Shown: piece after piece, positions 17,087-24,705 of the stretch
Position numbering within the stretch: the stretch's first letter is position 1
How the letters are laid out: each line of letters starts with the position of its first letter
Origin: JAAGZL01 sp964628835
GTDB taxonomy: Bacteria; Pseudomonadota; Gammaproteobacteria; Chromatiales; Chromatiaceae
Reading direction: 5' to 3'
Assembly (NCBI GenBank): GCA_964628835.1
Contig: CAZVME010000020.1
Span: 1 to 50,294 of the forward strand
Length of the DNA: 50,294 nucleotides
The notes under the pieces: model-generated
Databases searched by the model: none
The model's input: the letters and a program-made list of their open reading frames with translations, nothing else
Told to the model about the DNA's origin: nothing
Position numbers and translations under genes: made by a program

Positions 17087-17198
17087 GAATGGCATTAGGA
17101 TCTGGCTGTCGCTGTAACGTGATGTATTCATGTGGAATCTCCTTCGCTTCAGTGTACGAGAAAATTCTACTTTTGACTTCAGCTAGTTTTGGGGATGA

Positions 17199-18350
17199 TT
17201 ACCGATGATTACCCTTAGACTTAGTTTTTTCTGCATATCCCGTCAGTTCCAGGTAACCGCGCCCGTTTAGTGGCTGACTAGCGCGGCTGCCGGATACATC
17301 CACAGCTCCCTCCCAGTAACGTATTAGAAGATCCAGTTCTTGGCTCTTTAATACCGGGGTAATGGTGAGATTGATCTTTTGCTCTGGTATTTCAAGTTTC
17401 CAACTTATGGGATAACGGGAACCAGTTGGGCTATCCCACCACTCCAGCTCCTTTAGCTGCACTGCGGCTGCGTCCAATCGGATGATCTCTCCATCATGTT
17501 GTAGCAGGGTGCCTGCGCTATGGGGGTCACTGCTGCCATCTTTGCGTCGCAGCCGGTAGAACATCAGATCAGATCCGTTCGAGAGTTGCAGTGAGAACCA
17601 GTCCCAGCCGCTCTGACTCTGCTCCAGGGCGCTGGTGCTCCACTCCCGGTCTAGCCAGGACAGGCCTTTGACCTTATGGTGTTTGCCCATTAGCTTGATC
17701 CGGCCCTCGGCTTTGAGCCGTGGTATGGAGTAGTAGTAGGAGGCGTTGCCAGGTTGGGCGCCCTTTTGGCTGAAGCCATCTCTGCCCTGAAGCAGTGGCT
17801 TACGCTGTGGCGTCAGGGTTAGTTCAATCTCTATCTTGCCTTTCCTGGCTTGTAGCCGCCAATTGCCATCAGATTCAGTGACTGACCAGTTATGTAGCCA
17901 CACCTGGAATGGGCTGTCCCTGGCTCCGGCCAGTCCCTTGGCTCCACGGCTGAATTGCTCAAAGGCGTGAAATTGTTGTCCTGCCACATCGGTGAGCGCC
18001 AGATGGGCCATCCATGCCTGATTGCTGCGCCATCCTGAGTCAACTGCCACCGGATCTGGAGATAGGGCATTACGAAAAAACACTAATTGAAAACCAAAGC
18101 GGTGTGCAGATGCATCTTCCAGATTGCCGGTGAAGTACCACCACTCGTTGCGGAATTCTGGGTGGGGGCCATGATCCTGAGGGAAGAGAAACTGGCGTGG
18201 TTCCAGGGCCTGGCTATATCCCTCTGCTGCAGTCCCGCCCAGGATCTTTCCGATCTGGAACGGGTTGCTGGTCTCTTTTGGTCCGCTGGAGTAGAACCAC
18301 CAGCTGATGAGGAAGGTGATCAGGAGCGACAGGATGATCAGACGACGCAT
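17199..18350 (-). CDS. AttH / CrtC-like lipocalin-fold protein of an ABC transporter operon
   Basis: 383 residues. An N-terminal hydrophobic anchor or signal (about 4-20) is followed by the AttH/carotenoid-1,2-hydratase signature HPEFRNEWWYFTGNLE and, later, KGLSWLDREWSTSAL with GWDWFSLQLSNGSDLMFYRL. AttH-type proteins accompany the AttE ATPase and FtsX-like permeases. They bind or act on hydrophobic substrates at the periplasmic face, and the substrate is generally unknown. The gene begins one base after the permease stop, so the three form an operon. There is no carotenoid gene nearby, so a carotenoid hydratase is unlikely. Confidence 0.82.
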   Translation of the reverse strand: MRRLIILSLLITFLISWWFYSSGPKETSNPFQIGKILGGTAAEGYSQALEPRQFLFPQDHGPHPEFRNEWWYFTGNLEDASAHRFGFQLVFFRNALSPDPVAVDSGWRSNQAWMAHLALTDVAGQQFHAFEQFSRGAKGLAGARDSPFQVWLHNWSVTESDGNWRLQARKGKIEIELTLTPQRKPLLQGRDGFSQKGAQPGNASYYYSIPRLKAEGRIKLMGKHHKVKGLSWLDREWSTSALEQSQSGWDWFSLQLSNGSDLMFYRLRRKDGSSDPHSAGTLLQHDGEIIRLDAAAVQLKELEWWDSPTGSRYPISWKLEIPEQKINLTITPVLKSQELDLLIRYWEGAVDVSGSRASQPLNGRGYLELTGYAEKTKSKGNHR

Positions 18351-18351
18351 A

Positions 18352-20883
18352 CTACTCTTCTCGCAGTGCTTCAGCCGGTGATGTCTTGGACATTCGCCAG
18401 GCGGGATATAGTCCGGCCAGTAGGGCCGATACCAGGGCCAGCATCAGGGCCTCTATCACTACACCGCCGGGTATGATCAGGTCCATGCTCCAACCGAAGG
18501 CGCGTTGGTTTATGACAAAAACCAGTATCAGCGCCAGCACCAGACCCAATGGAATGGCTAGCAGGCCAGAGACCAGGCCCATGAAGCCGGTCTGGGTGAT
18601 GGTCATACCCCACACCTGTCCCGGGGTAAAACCGCTGGCGCGCAGTATGGCAAGCTCTCTGCTCTTCTCCAGTTGCAGGGCCAGCAGGGCGCTGAGGATA
18701 CCAATGAACGCCACGCAGATTGCCAGAAGCCGCAGCACATTGGTGATGACAAAGGTGCGATCGAAGGTCTCCAGGGAGGTCTGGTGCAGGGTGCGGTTGG
18801 AACGTACTCGCAGCTGCTGTTGATTGTCTGTCAGGGTGTGGATCTGTTCTATCAACCGCTCCGGGTCGACCCCTGGTTTCAGGTATAGGCCCAGGGAGTA
18901 TATGGAGTCATCGTTCCAGTGCTGGCGGTAGAGCGCCATGCGCATGCTCACCACCCCATGCTCTGAGCCGTAGTCCCGATAGACCCCTGCAATCTCAAAG
19001 CTGTGACTGCCGTGGTCGGTATCTAATTTTAGCTGGTCGCCAACCTGGAGTTTCTGATGATAGGCGTAGGGTTCTGATATGAGTACTGCATCTCCCTGGT
19101 CGAACTTGGGCCAGACCGTCTCTGCTTTGCCCTGCAACAGCTCCACGCTGCCGTAACTCATGGGCGCCATCTGGATGGCAAATAGTTGCGTTATGCGGTT
19201 ATGGGAGTGTAGCTCTGCCGGACGCCCCTGGCTGACATTGGCGATGCCGGGCAGTTTTTTGATGGCGGCGATAAGTGCAGGTTGCAGTTGTGCCTGGTTG
19301 CTGGTGCCGGGTGGCAAATCCGGTGAGATATAGATGTCCCCGCGCAGGGTGGACTCCAGCCACTGCTGCACCGAACCCCGAAAGCTCTCCACCATCACTC
19401 CCACTCCTACGGTGGTGGATATGGCGATGCTGAGGGCGGCTATGGCCACCCCGGTGCGGCTGAGTGAGGTGTAGACGCCGCGCACTGCCATGCGTCCCGC
19501 CACTCCGATGAGGTCTCCGAATAGTCGGATCACTATGCGGCTGCACCAGGCCACCAGGGTGGGGGTAAGGAGGCTGAATCCTAGGATCAGGATGAACAGG
19601 GCAACAAAACCGGTTATCACTCCGGCATCGATCATCAATAGCGCCAGGGCAAGGGTGCTGGCGCCGAGACCGATCCAGGTCAGTGGCAGATGCAGATGTC
19701 TGGCTTTGGTCTCAATCCGGGAGCGGTCCAACACCGAACGGGGAGGGGAGAAGGCGGCCTCGGATGCTGGTATCAATACCGAGGCCAGTGTGGCCAGGAT
19801 TCCAAGTAATGCCCCTTTGATCAGCACTATCGGTTGTAACAACAGGTCGTTTACGGTGAGTACAAAGTAGAGATCGTTGATGGTGCGGGTGACCAGTTGG
19901 ATCAGCTCCTGGGCCAGGAATAACCCCAACGCCAGACCGACCGTGGTGCCTGCAATTCCCAGCAGCAGGCCTTCGCCCAGGACCAGGATAAAGATGTCAC
20001 GGCGGGTGGCCCCAAGTATGCGCAGGTTCCCCAGCAATTCTCTCCTTTGCAGCACTGAGAAAGAGATGGAGTTGTAGATCAGGAACATGCCAACCACCAG
20101 GGCCAACATGCTCATGGCGGTGAGGTTGAGGGCAAAGGCCCGGGTCATCTCGCGCATGGCCAGTGTGCGTGAACCGGCCGCCACCAGGCGGGTTCCGGCG
20201 GGCAACATGGAGCGTACGGCATCGGTCTCTGCCTGCTGGGAGAGTATCAGGTCGATGCGGCTTAGCCGTCCCTCGCGCTGCAACAGCTCCTGGGCGTTGG
20301 CGATGTCTGTGATCAGAAGGTCCCGGAACAGTGCGGCTTGGGACAGCGGGGGGGTGAAGCTGCCGATCAGCAGGACGGGTTGCCGTACCCCTCCAATCTC
20401 AAGTTCCATAGGATCACCGGCCGATAACTGCAACAGCCCCGTCAGTTCCTGACTCATGAGTATGGCGCCGGGTCTGGTCAATAGCTGACGGGTAAGCTGG
20501 CTGCGCTGGTCGCCGTTGGTGTAGTTGAGGAAGTTGCGAAACTCATGCTCGGCAAAGGGATCAATGCCGATGAGTTGCAGGGTGCGCTGGCCCAGGGTTA
20601 CGTGACCTGAGAGCAGGGGGGCGCTTTTCGTGGCTCCATGTTCACGTCGGAGCTTTACATAGAGTGCGTCGGCAACCCCGGTGGGACCGCCGATGATATG
20701 GTGACTGGCCCTGCCGGTGACCGCATCGGCAGATAGATCAAAGGCGCGTCTGGCGCTCTGATTGGCAAGGTCCACTGCCACCACCACTGCCACTCCAATG
20801 GCGATACCGCATACGGCGAGTATTAGTTGCCAGGGGTGGCGTTGCAGATGCCGCAGATTGGCTCGCCACAGGGTGGTCTTCAC
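18352..20883 (-). CDS. FtsX-like ABC transporter permease (AttF/G or LolCE type)
   Basis: 843 residues with a duplicated MacB/FtsX architecture: helix near residues 17-40, a periplasmic domain, central helices, a second periplasmic domain, then the FtsX block with RELAILRASGFTPGQVWGM before the final helices. The start overlaps the ATPase stop by four bases (ATGA). It is clearly similar in plan to the YbbP-like permease at 609-3116, and this fusion length matches one protein replacing separate AttF and AttG. With the ATPase and AttH-like protein it should extract or deliver an envelope lipid or lipoprotein. Confidence 0.87.
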   Translation of the reverse strand: MKTTLWRANLRHLQRHPWQLILAVCGIAIGVAVVVAVDLANQSARRAFDLSADAVTGRASHHIIGGPTGVADALYVKLRREHGATKSAPLLSGHVTLGQRTLQLIGIDPFAEHEFRNFLNYTNGDQRSQLTRQLLTRPGAILMSQELTGLLQLSAGDPMELEIGGVRQPVLLIGSFTPPLSQAALFRDLLITDIANAQELLQREGRLSRIDLILSQQAETDAVRSMLPAGTRLVAAGSRTLAMREMTRAFALNLTAMSMLALVVGMFLIYNSISFSVLQRRELLGNLRILGATRRDIFILVLGEGLLLGIAGTTVGLALGLFLAQELIQLVTRTINDLYFVLTVNDLLLQPIVLIKGALLGILATLASVLIPASEAAFSPPRSVLDRSRIETKARHLHLPLTWIGLGASTLALALLMIDAGVITGFVALFILILGFSLLTPTLVAWCSRIVIRLFGDLIGVAGRMAVRGVYTSLSRTGVAIAALSIAISTTVGVGVMVESFRGSVQQWLESTLRGDIYISPDLPPGTSNQAQLQPALIAAIKKLPGIANVSQGRPAELHSHNRITQLFAIQMAPMSYGSVELLQGKAETVWPKFDQGDAVLISEPYAYHQKLQVGDQLKLDTDHGSHSFEIAGVYRDYGSEHGVVSMRMALYRQHWNDDSIYSLGLYLKPGVDPERLIEQIHTLTDNQQQLRVRSNRTLHQTSLETFDRTFVITNVLRLLAICVAFIGILSALLALQLEKSRELAILRASGFTPGQVWGMTITQTGFMGLVSGLLAIPLGLVLALILVFVINQRAFGWSMDLIIPGGVVIEALMLALVSALLAGLYPAWRMSKTSPAEALREE

Positions 20884-21590
20884 CAGAGTATCCTCTCGTT
20901 CTCCGCACTCAATCTGCCGTCAATCAGGCTCAGGGCGCGGTCGGCCCTGGATGCAACTGCCTGACTGTGGGTCACCATGAGCAGGGTAGAGTGCTCCTCC
21001 CGCACCAGTGTTTCAAGCAGGTCAAGAATCTGCTGTCCACTCTGGGCGTCCAGATTGCCTGTAGGTTCATCGGCTAGGATCAGTTGGGGATGATTGGCCA
21101 GGGCGCGGGCTACGGCGATGCGCTGCTGTTCGCCTCCCGAGAGTTGTTCAGGATAACTGTCGCCCTGGTCATGTAACGCAACTGCGTGTAACAACTCCTG
21201 CACCCGTTCCCGGCTGCGGTTGCGATCCCAGCCATTCAGCTCTAGCGGGAGTAACAGGTTGTCAGCAACCGTTAGGGTGGGGAGCAGGTTAAAGAACTGG
21301 TATATGAACCCGATGTGGCGGCGTCGGAACAGGGTGCGGGCATGTTCACTCAGGCGGCTAATATTTTCTCCATCTATATGGATGGAGCCATGTGTGGGCC
21401 AGTCAATACCGCCGATGATATTGAGCAGGGTTGATTTGCCACAACCGCTGCGTCCCAGCAGGGCCAGTATCTCTCCAGTGTGGATTAAACCGTTGAGATT
21501 ATTCAGCACTATTTGCTGTGAGTCGCCCTGGGAAAAGCTGCGGGAAATGCCACTGAGTCTAACCAGAATTTCTGCTTTGTCATTGCTCAT
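20880..21590 (-). CDS. LolD/AttE-like ABC transporter ATPase
   Basis: 236 residues. Walker A GRSGCGKST, signature LSGGEQQRIAVARAL, Walker B LILADEPTGNLD and switch MVTHSQ are all intact. It is the first gene of a three-gene operon with the permease and the AttH-like protein. It energises that permease. Upstream lies a 440-base gene-free stretch with a possible FNR site. Confidence 0.92.
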   Translation of the reverse strand: MSNDKAEILVRLSGISRSFSQGDSQQIVLNNLNGLIHTGEILALLGRSGCGKSTLLNIIGGIDWPTHGSIHIDGENISRLSEHARTLFRRRHIGFIYQFFNLLPTLTVADNLLLPLELNGWDRNRSRERVQELLHAVALHDQGDSYPEQLSGGEQQRIAVARALANHPQLILADEPTGNLDAQSGQQILDLLETLVREEHSTLLMVTHSQAVASRADRALSLIDGRLSAENERILW

Positions 21591-21719
21591 GGTGTAGAGA
21601 TATTTCTATTAGGATGCATTGCTGTTTATTGAGTCGCAAATAGTGAGTATGATATTTGTCATGGTTTCAGTTTTAAGGTTAGTAAATAACCCGCTGTTTT
21701 GTTGTTTTATTAGCCGTAA

Positions 21720-21733
21720 TTGATCAAGGTCAT
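21720..21733. promoter_or_regulatory. FNR/ANR-like binding site
   Basis: TTGATCAAGGTCAT matches the FNR/Dnr-type pattern TTGAT-N4-(A/G)TCAA except for the last base. A TAGTCT hexamer 17 bases downstream could be a -10 element for plus-strand transcription. Nearby molybdoenzyme, ubiUVT and hemerythrin genes make low-oxygen control plausible. Confidence 0.45.
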
Positions 21734-21762
21734 GTGAAATGTTTGGTTGTTAGTCTAGTTTG

Positions 21763-21881
21763 ACCCCACGGAACTAAGAACAAGGTGCAGTGCATCGCCC
21801 CAAGCATGGCAGCAAATGTAACTAGATTAATAATTATAAAATAGTGTTATTACTTGCCCCGCTTTGAGCGGGATTTTTTTT
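21763..21881 (+). ncRNA. Candidate anaerobically induced small RNA
   Basis: A transcript starting about 6-7 bases after TAGTCT (21751-21756) would run roughly 120 bases to the terminator and contains no open frame of note. The terminator has no gene upstream on its strand, so something non-coding should end there. Size, FNR-like site and terminator recall FnrS/PhrS-type RNAs in layout but not in sequence. The 5' end is a guess. Confidence 0.35.
21858..21881 (+). terminator. Rho-independent terminator
   Basis: CCCGC-TTTGA-GCGGG stem-loop (21858-21872), then A and eight T. Plus-strand orientation. It would stop transcripts before the TorD-like gene, so that gene must have its own promoter between here and 22032. 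Confidence 0.75.
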
Positions 21882-22031
21882 CTTTAAAGTACTCGAAAAA
21901 ATAAGTGCCGATTTAAAGAAGGTAGCGTAACCATAAAGCAGTTGTGAATGCTGAACAGTCCAAATGGAGTTGTATTTTGTTTGTCTTGGCTTGAGACTTA
22001 CAAGCTGGAACAACAACGAAGGCTATGTAGT

Positions 22032-22676
22032 ATGGTGACAACAACCAGCAGTCTCTCATTTAGTGCACGCGCAGTTCTTGCAGATGCCATCTCACGCGGT
22101 TTTTCCTACCCGGTTTCTGATTTTTATTCTGATCTAGTCAGTGGCAAATTTGTTCGGTTGCTGCAACAGGAGTGCGGAATAACAGACAAACCGTCTGCAA
22201 TGTCACATGCCCTGTTAGAGCTGGAGGCTGGTATTGCGCAGATCGATAGTGAGCGCACCAGGGATGAGCTGGAGTCTGAATATATTGAACTGTTTGAGCA
22301 TAGTCACAAACAGACGCCGCTACACCTGTATGGTGGACTCTACCTTCAGAATGAAGGTGACAGGCTGGAAACCCTGCAGCGTCTGACCAGTTTATATCGA
22401 AGTTGTGGCTTGGATGTTGAGGATGGGGCGGAGCATGCAGATCATCTTACCGTGGTCCTGGAGTTTTTAGGCTTTCTTTACCGGCAGTACGAACTGCTCC
22501 AAGCTGAGGGTGATGAGGATGGTTTGCATCAGCTTCAGACTTATATTCGTACCACCATTGGTGAATTGAGCTGGACCAAGAGATTGGATCAAGAGCTTGC
22601 GGCCAGGGATGGACACTCCTTCTATTTGCCGTTGAGTAGACTGTTGCAGGTTCTGTTGCTGTTGCCGGAAAAGTAG
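22032..22676 (+). CDS. TorD/NarJ-type molybdoenzyme assembly chaperone
   Basis: 214 residues from the ATG at 22032, which has GAAGG nine bases upstream. All-helical with the NarJ/TorD core: ESEYIELFEHSHKQTPLHLY around residues 81-100, then ADHLTVVLEFLGFLYRQYE. The LHLY with preceding ELF is closer to NarJ-like than DmsD-like members. Such chaperones bind the twin-arginine leader and guide cofactor insertion. The obvious client is the Tat-exported molybdoprotein at 24706-26934, although it lies on the other strand beyond the transpeptidase gene. Confidence 0.85.
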   Translation: MVTTTSSLSFSARAVLADAISRGFSYPVSDFYSDLVSGKFVRLLQQECGITDKPSAMSHALLELEAGIAQIDSERTRDELESEYIELFEHSHKQTPLHLYGGLYLQNEGDRLETLQRLTSLYRSCGLDVEDGAEHADHLTVVLEFLGFLYRQYELLQAEGDEDGLHQLQTYIRTTIGELSWTKRLDQELAARDGHSFYLPLSRLLQVLLLLPEK

Positions 22677-22684
22677 GACGGCTA

Positions 22685-22703
22685 GCCGGTTTTAGAAACC
22701 GGC
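22685..22703. terminator. Hairpin between convergent genes
   Basis: GCCGGTTT-TAG-AAACCGGC is a perfect eight-base stem between the ends of the chaperone and transpeptidase genes. The GGAC/GTCC flanks extend it past a small bulge. No T-run follows, so it is at best a weak bidirectional terminator. Confidence 0.5.
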
Positions 22704-22715
22704 GTCCCTGGCTGT

Positions 22716-23219
22716 TTAGTATTGCTCGTGTTCGTCCATCATTGTCGGGAAATCACCTTTCACTGGAGTGGTCACTTCGGGCTGTTTGCTCTTTACTACT
22801 ATCTTGGTCTCACCCATCCCATATAACTCCACCAGGTTATACAGGATACGCGCGTTGTTCGGGCTCAGGCGGACACAGCCGTGAGATGCCGGTCTGCCTA
22901 AACGCTTTATCTCATTGGTGGCGTGGATGGCATAGCCCTGATGGAAGAAGATTGAATGGGGCATGGGGGAGTATTCATACTGTTCCGAGTAGTGCATTCG
23001 GGTCATCCAGTTGGGACGAAACTTGCCGGTGGGGGTTTCATAGCCACGACGCGCCGATGATATATCCCAGCTGAATTCGTGATATCCAGCCACAATTACA
23101 TCCATCTTCTGCTCGGATAGGTCGATGTGAACATCAACCACTGCGGCCTGGGCTGCGGCCGTTACCAGCAACAGGAGCAGGCCGCCTAGTAATCTAAAAA
23201 CGTACATCCTAACCACCAT
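22716..23219 (-). CDS. L,D-transpeptidase (YkuD family)
   Basis: About 167 residues. A signal peptide (VFRLLGGLLLLLVTAAAQA) precedes a compact YkuD domain with the catalytic HGCVRLSPNNA, and an upstream His in GYAIHATNEIKRLGRPAS. The family cross-links peptidoglycan or attaches proteins to it in the periplasm. Candidate starts are GTG 23237, ATG 23219 and ATG 23207; 23219 gives a two-arginine n-region and is preferred, without a strong ribosome site to decide. It is a single-gene unit between the chaperone and the molybdoenzyme operon. Confidence 0.9.
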   Translation of the reverse strand: MVVRMYVFRLLGGLLLLLVTAAAQAAVVDVHIDLSEQKMDVIVAGYHEFSWDISSARRGYETPTGKFRPNWMTRMHYSEQYEYSPMPHSIFFHQGYAIHATNEIKRLGRPASHGCVRLSPNNARILYNLVELYGMGETKIVVKSKQPEVTTPVKGDFPTMMDEHEQY

Positions 23220-23359
23220 GTTAAATCTGGACTTCACACACTATGAGCGACGGGAATGTTAGTTCCAAACCACTGATCTGACCGCTCCCAGTAACTAGAA
23301 ACTAGACCATATAGTGGGAATGTTAAAGAGTGGGCCACTGAAATCAGTCTGATCCTGCC

Positions 23360-23386
23360 AAAAAAAGGGCGCTGTACACAGCGCCC
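23360..23386 (-). terminator. Rho-independent terminator of the molybdoenzyme operon
   Basis: On the minus strand GGGCGCTG-TGTA-CAGCGCCC is followed by seven T. It lies 28 bases after the YeeE stop and closes the operon running from 28883. Confidence 0.9.
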
Positions 23387-23413
23387 CTCTGATCCTTATG
23401 TGAAATTCTGTTA

Positions 23414-24637
23414 CTAGATAACGGTGAATTTCTCGGTTTTCTCGTTGTAACGAATCAGTAAGAACCACACCAGGATAACGCTGAAGGTTGCCAGATGGCT
23501 CCAGCCCCAATTGCCGAACATCTGTGGCATCCATGCCTGGTATCCGAGCATGGTCTCTTCTACCATCAGGTCAAGATTGTCTTCGCGGGTCAGCACATTC
23601 CAGTAGTTCAGGATACCGCTGAAAGTGGATGCGCTCCAACTGAAGAATAGTACCGCCACCAATAGCTTTAGATGGCCTTCACCCACACGCCACAGTGATC
23701 CAGTGGCGCAACCACCGGCCAGTATCATGCCGATACCGAAGATGAGGCCACCAAGCAGGGAGCCGGACCAGAATGATGGTGGGATACCAACGTACGGGTC
23801 GGTCACTTCTTTATTAAATAGCACCGAGAACAGTACAGCCGCCAGTAAAATGGCGAGCATTACCGCCTTGGTCATCTCCCCATCACCGGTAAGGAATGGT
23901 TCGCGAAAACTGCGTGAGAAGCAGAAGCGGCCGCGATGCATTATAAAGCCGAAGGCAAAGCCGCAGGGGATGTAGAGGGCGCGGGTGGACAGCATTCTAT
24001 CTTCTGAGGTCAACCAGTATACGGTCCACCACACAACCAGAAGCAGGATTAAGGCGCCGCCCCAGGGAGCCTGTTTTTTCAGTCCTGGCATTTGTGCGGC
24101 CTCAGGCGCCTTGGTGCCCCAGGTGATATGTTCCATGATCCATAGCATCAGTTTCAATCCTATGAAGGCGCCAGCCAGCAGGCCGACCCACATGGCCCAG
24201 CCCGAAGGAGATGAAAATGTAACTGGGGTAAAAAATGCGCCCACGTTGCAACCCATGGAGAGGGTTGCGCCTACACCCATCAGGCTTCCACCGATGGCGC
24301 CGTTGATGTACTCCAGCTTGGGTGGCCGACTGATGCGAAACTGACGGGAGATGAGTGCAGCGGAAAATGCGCCAATCACCAGGCAGAGGTTCAATATGGA
24401 TATGCGATTTTCCAGTGGGGGGGTGAGATCTTTGGAGATGTTCAGCATGTCCCCGAGTCCGATGGATAAATTAAGCCAGTCACCCCAGTTCTTGATGCCT
24501 CCGTACACTCCCCAGAAGCCGCCGCTGGCCACCAGTACAGAAGTGATTACAACCAAAAAAACTGCAGCAAGATATGGTGACCACTCATCCACGAAGATGG
24601 TTTGGTAGTCTTTTTTTATTTGTGACAAAAGTGCCAT
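23414..24637 (-). CDS. YeeE/YedE (TsuA-type) sulfur-compound permease
   Basis: 407 residues, about ten helices, two YeeE/YedE repeats. Conserved Cys-Gly loops are visible: GATLSMGCNVGAFF in the first half, GRFCFSRSFREPF in the middle, and GMILAGGCATGSLWRVGEG in the second. In YeeE/TsuA such cysteines relay thiosulfate through the membrane. AGGAGC precedes the ATG. As the last gene after a molybdopterin oxidoreductase it may move a sulfur substrate or product across the inner membrane. The related selenium protein YedE/FdhT is an alternative, as sequence alone does not separate the two. Confidence 0.87.
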   Translation of the reverse strand: MALLSQIKKDYQTIFVDEWSPYLAAVFLVVITSVLVASGGFWGVYGGIKNWGDWLNLSIGLGDMLNISKDLTPPLENRISILNLCLVIGAFSAALISRQFRISRPPKLEYINGAIGGSLMGVGATLSMGCNVGAFFTPVTFSSPSGWAMWVGLLAGAFIGLKLMLWIMEHITWGTKAPEAAQMPGLKKQAPWGGALILLLVVWWTVYWLTSEDRMLSTRALYIPCGFAFGFIMHRGRFCFSRSFREPFLTGDGEMTKAVMLAILLAAVLFSVLFNKEVTDPYVGIPPSFWSGSLLGGLIFGIGMILAGGCATGSLWRVGEGHLKLLVAVLFFSWSASTFSGILNYWNVLTREDNLDLMVEETMLGYQAWMPQMFGNWGWSHLATFSVILVWFLLIRYNEKTEKFTVI

Positions 24638-24705
24638 TAACAGTTGCTCCTAGGTCTATGTTTTATAGTTATGTTTAAGAGGCCGATGATCAGGTGCGGT
24701 AGATC

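Larger units (their letters stand above)
16803..17198. other. Gene-free regulatory stretch upstream of the repeat-tailed protein
   Basis: 396 bases, AT-rich. It contains the ribosome site for the minus-strand gene at 16802, a perfect 17-base tandem repeat at 16872-16905, and a long-loop inverted repeat at 17037-17086. The 3' end of the AttH-like gene lies just right of it. No open frame of interest was seen. Confidence 0.6.
21591..22031. other. Gene-free stretch with FNR-like site, terminator and candidate small RNA
   Basis: AT-rich, no convincing frame. It separates the divergent ABC ATPase and TorD-like genes. An FNR-like dyad at 21720-21733 and a classic terminator at 21858-21881 on the plus strand bound a sequence with no gene. 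An in-frame start of the TorD gene at 21948 falls within it but has no ribosome site. Confidence 0.6.

Noticed and set aside
17199..18350. Carotenoid 1,2-hydratase
   Set aside because: No carotenoid genes nearby; the ABC neighbours indicate an AttH-type protein.
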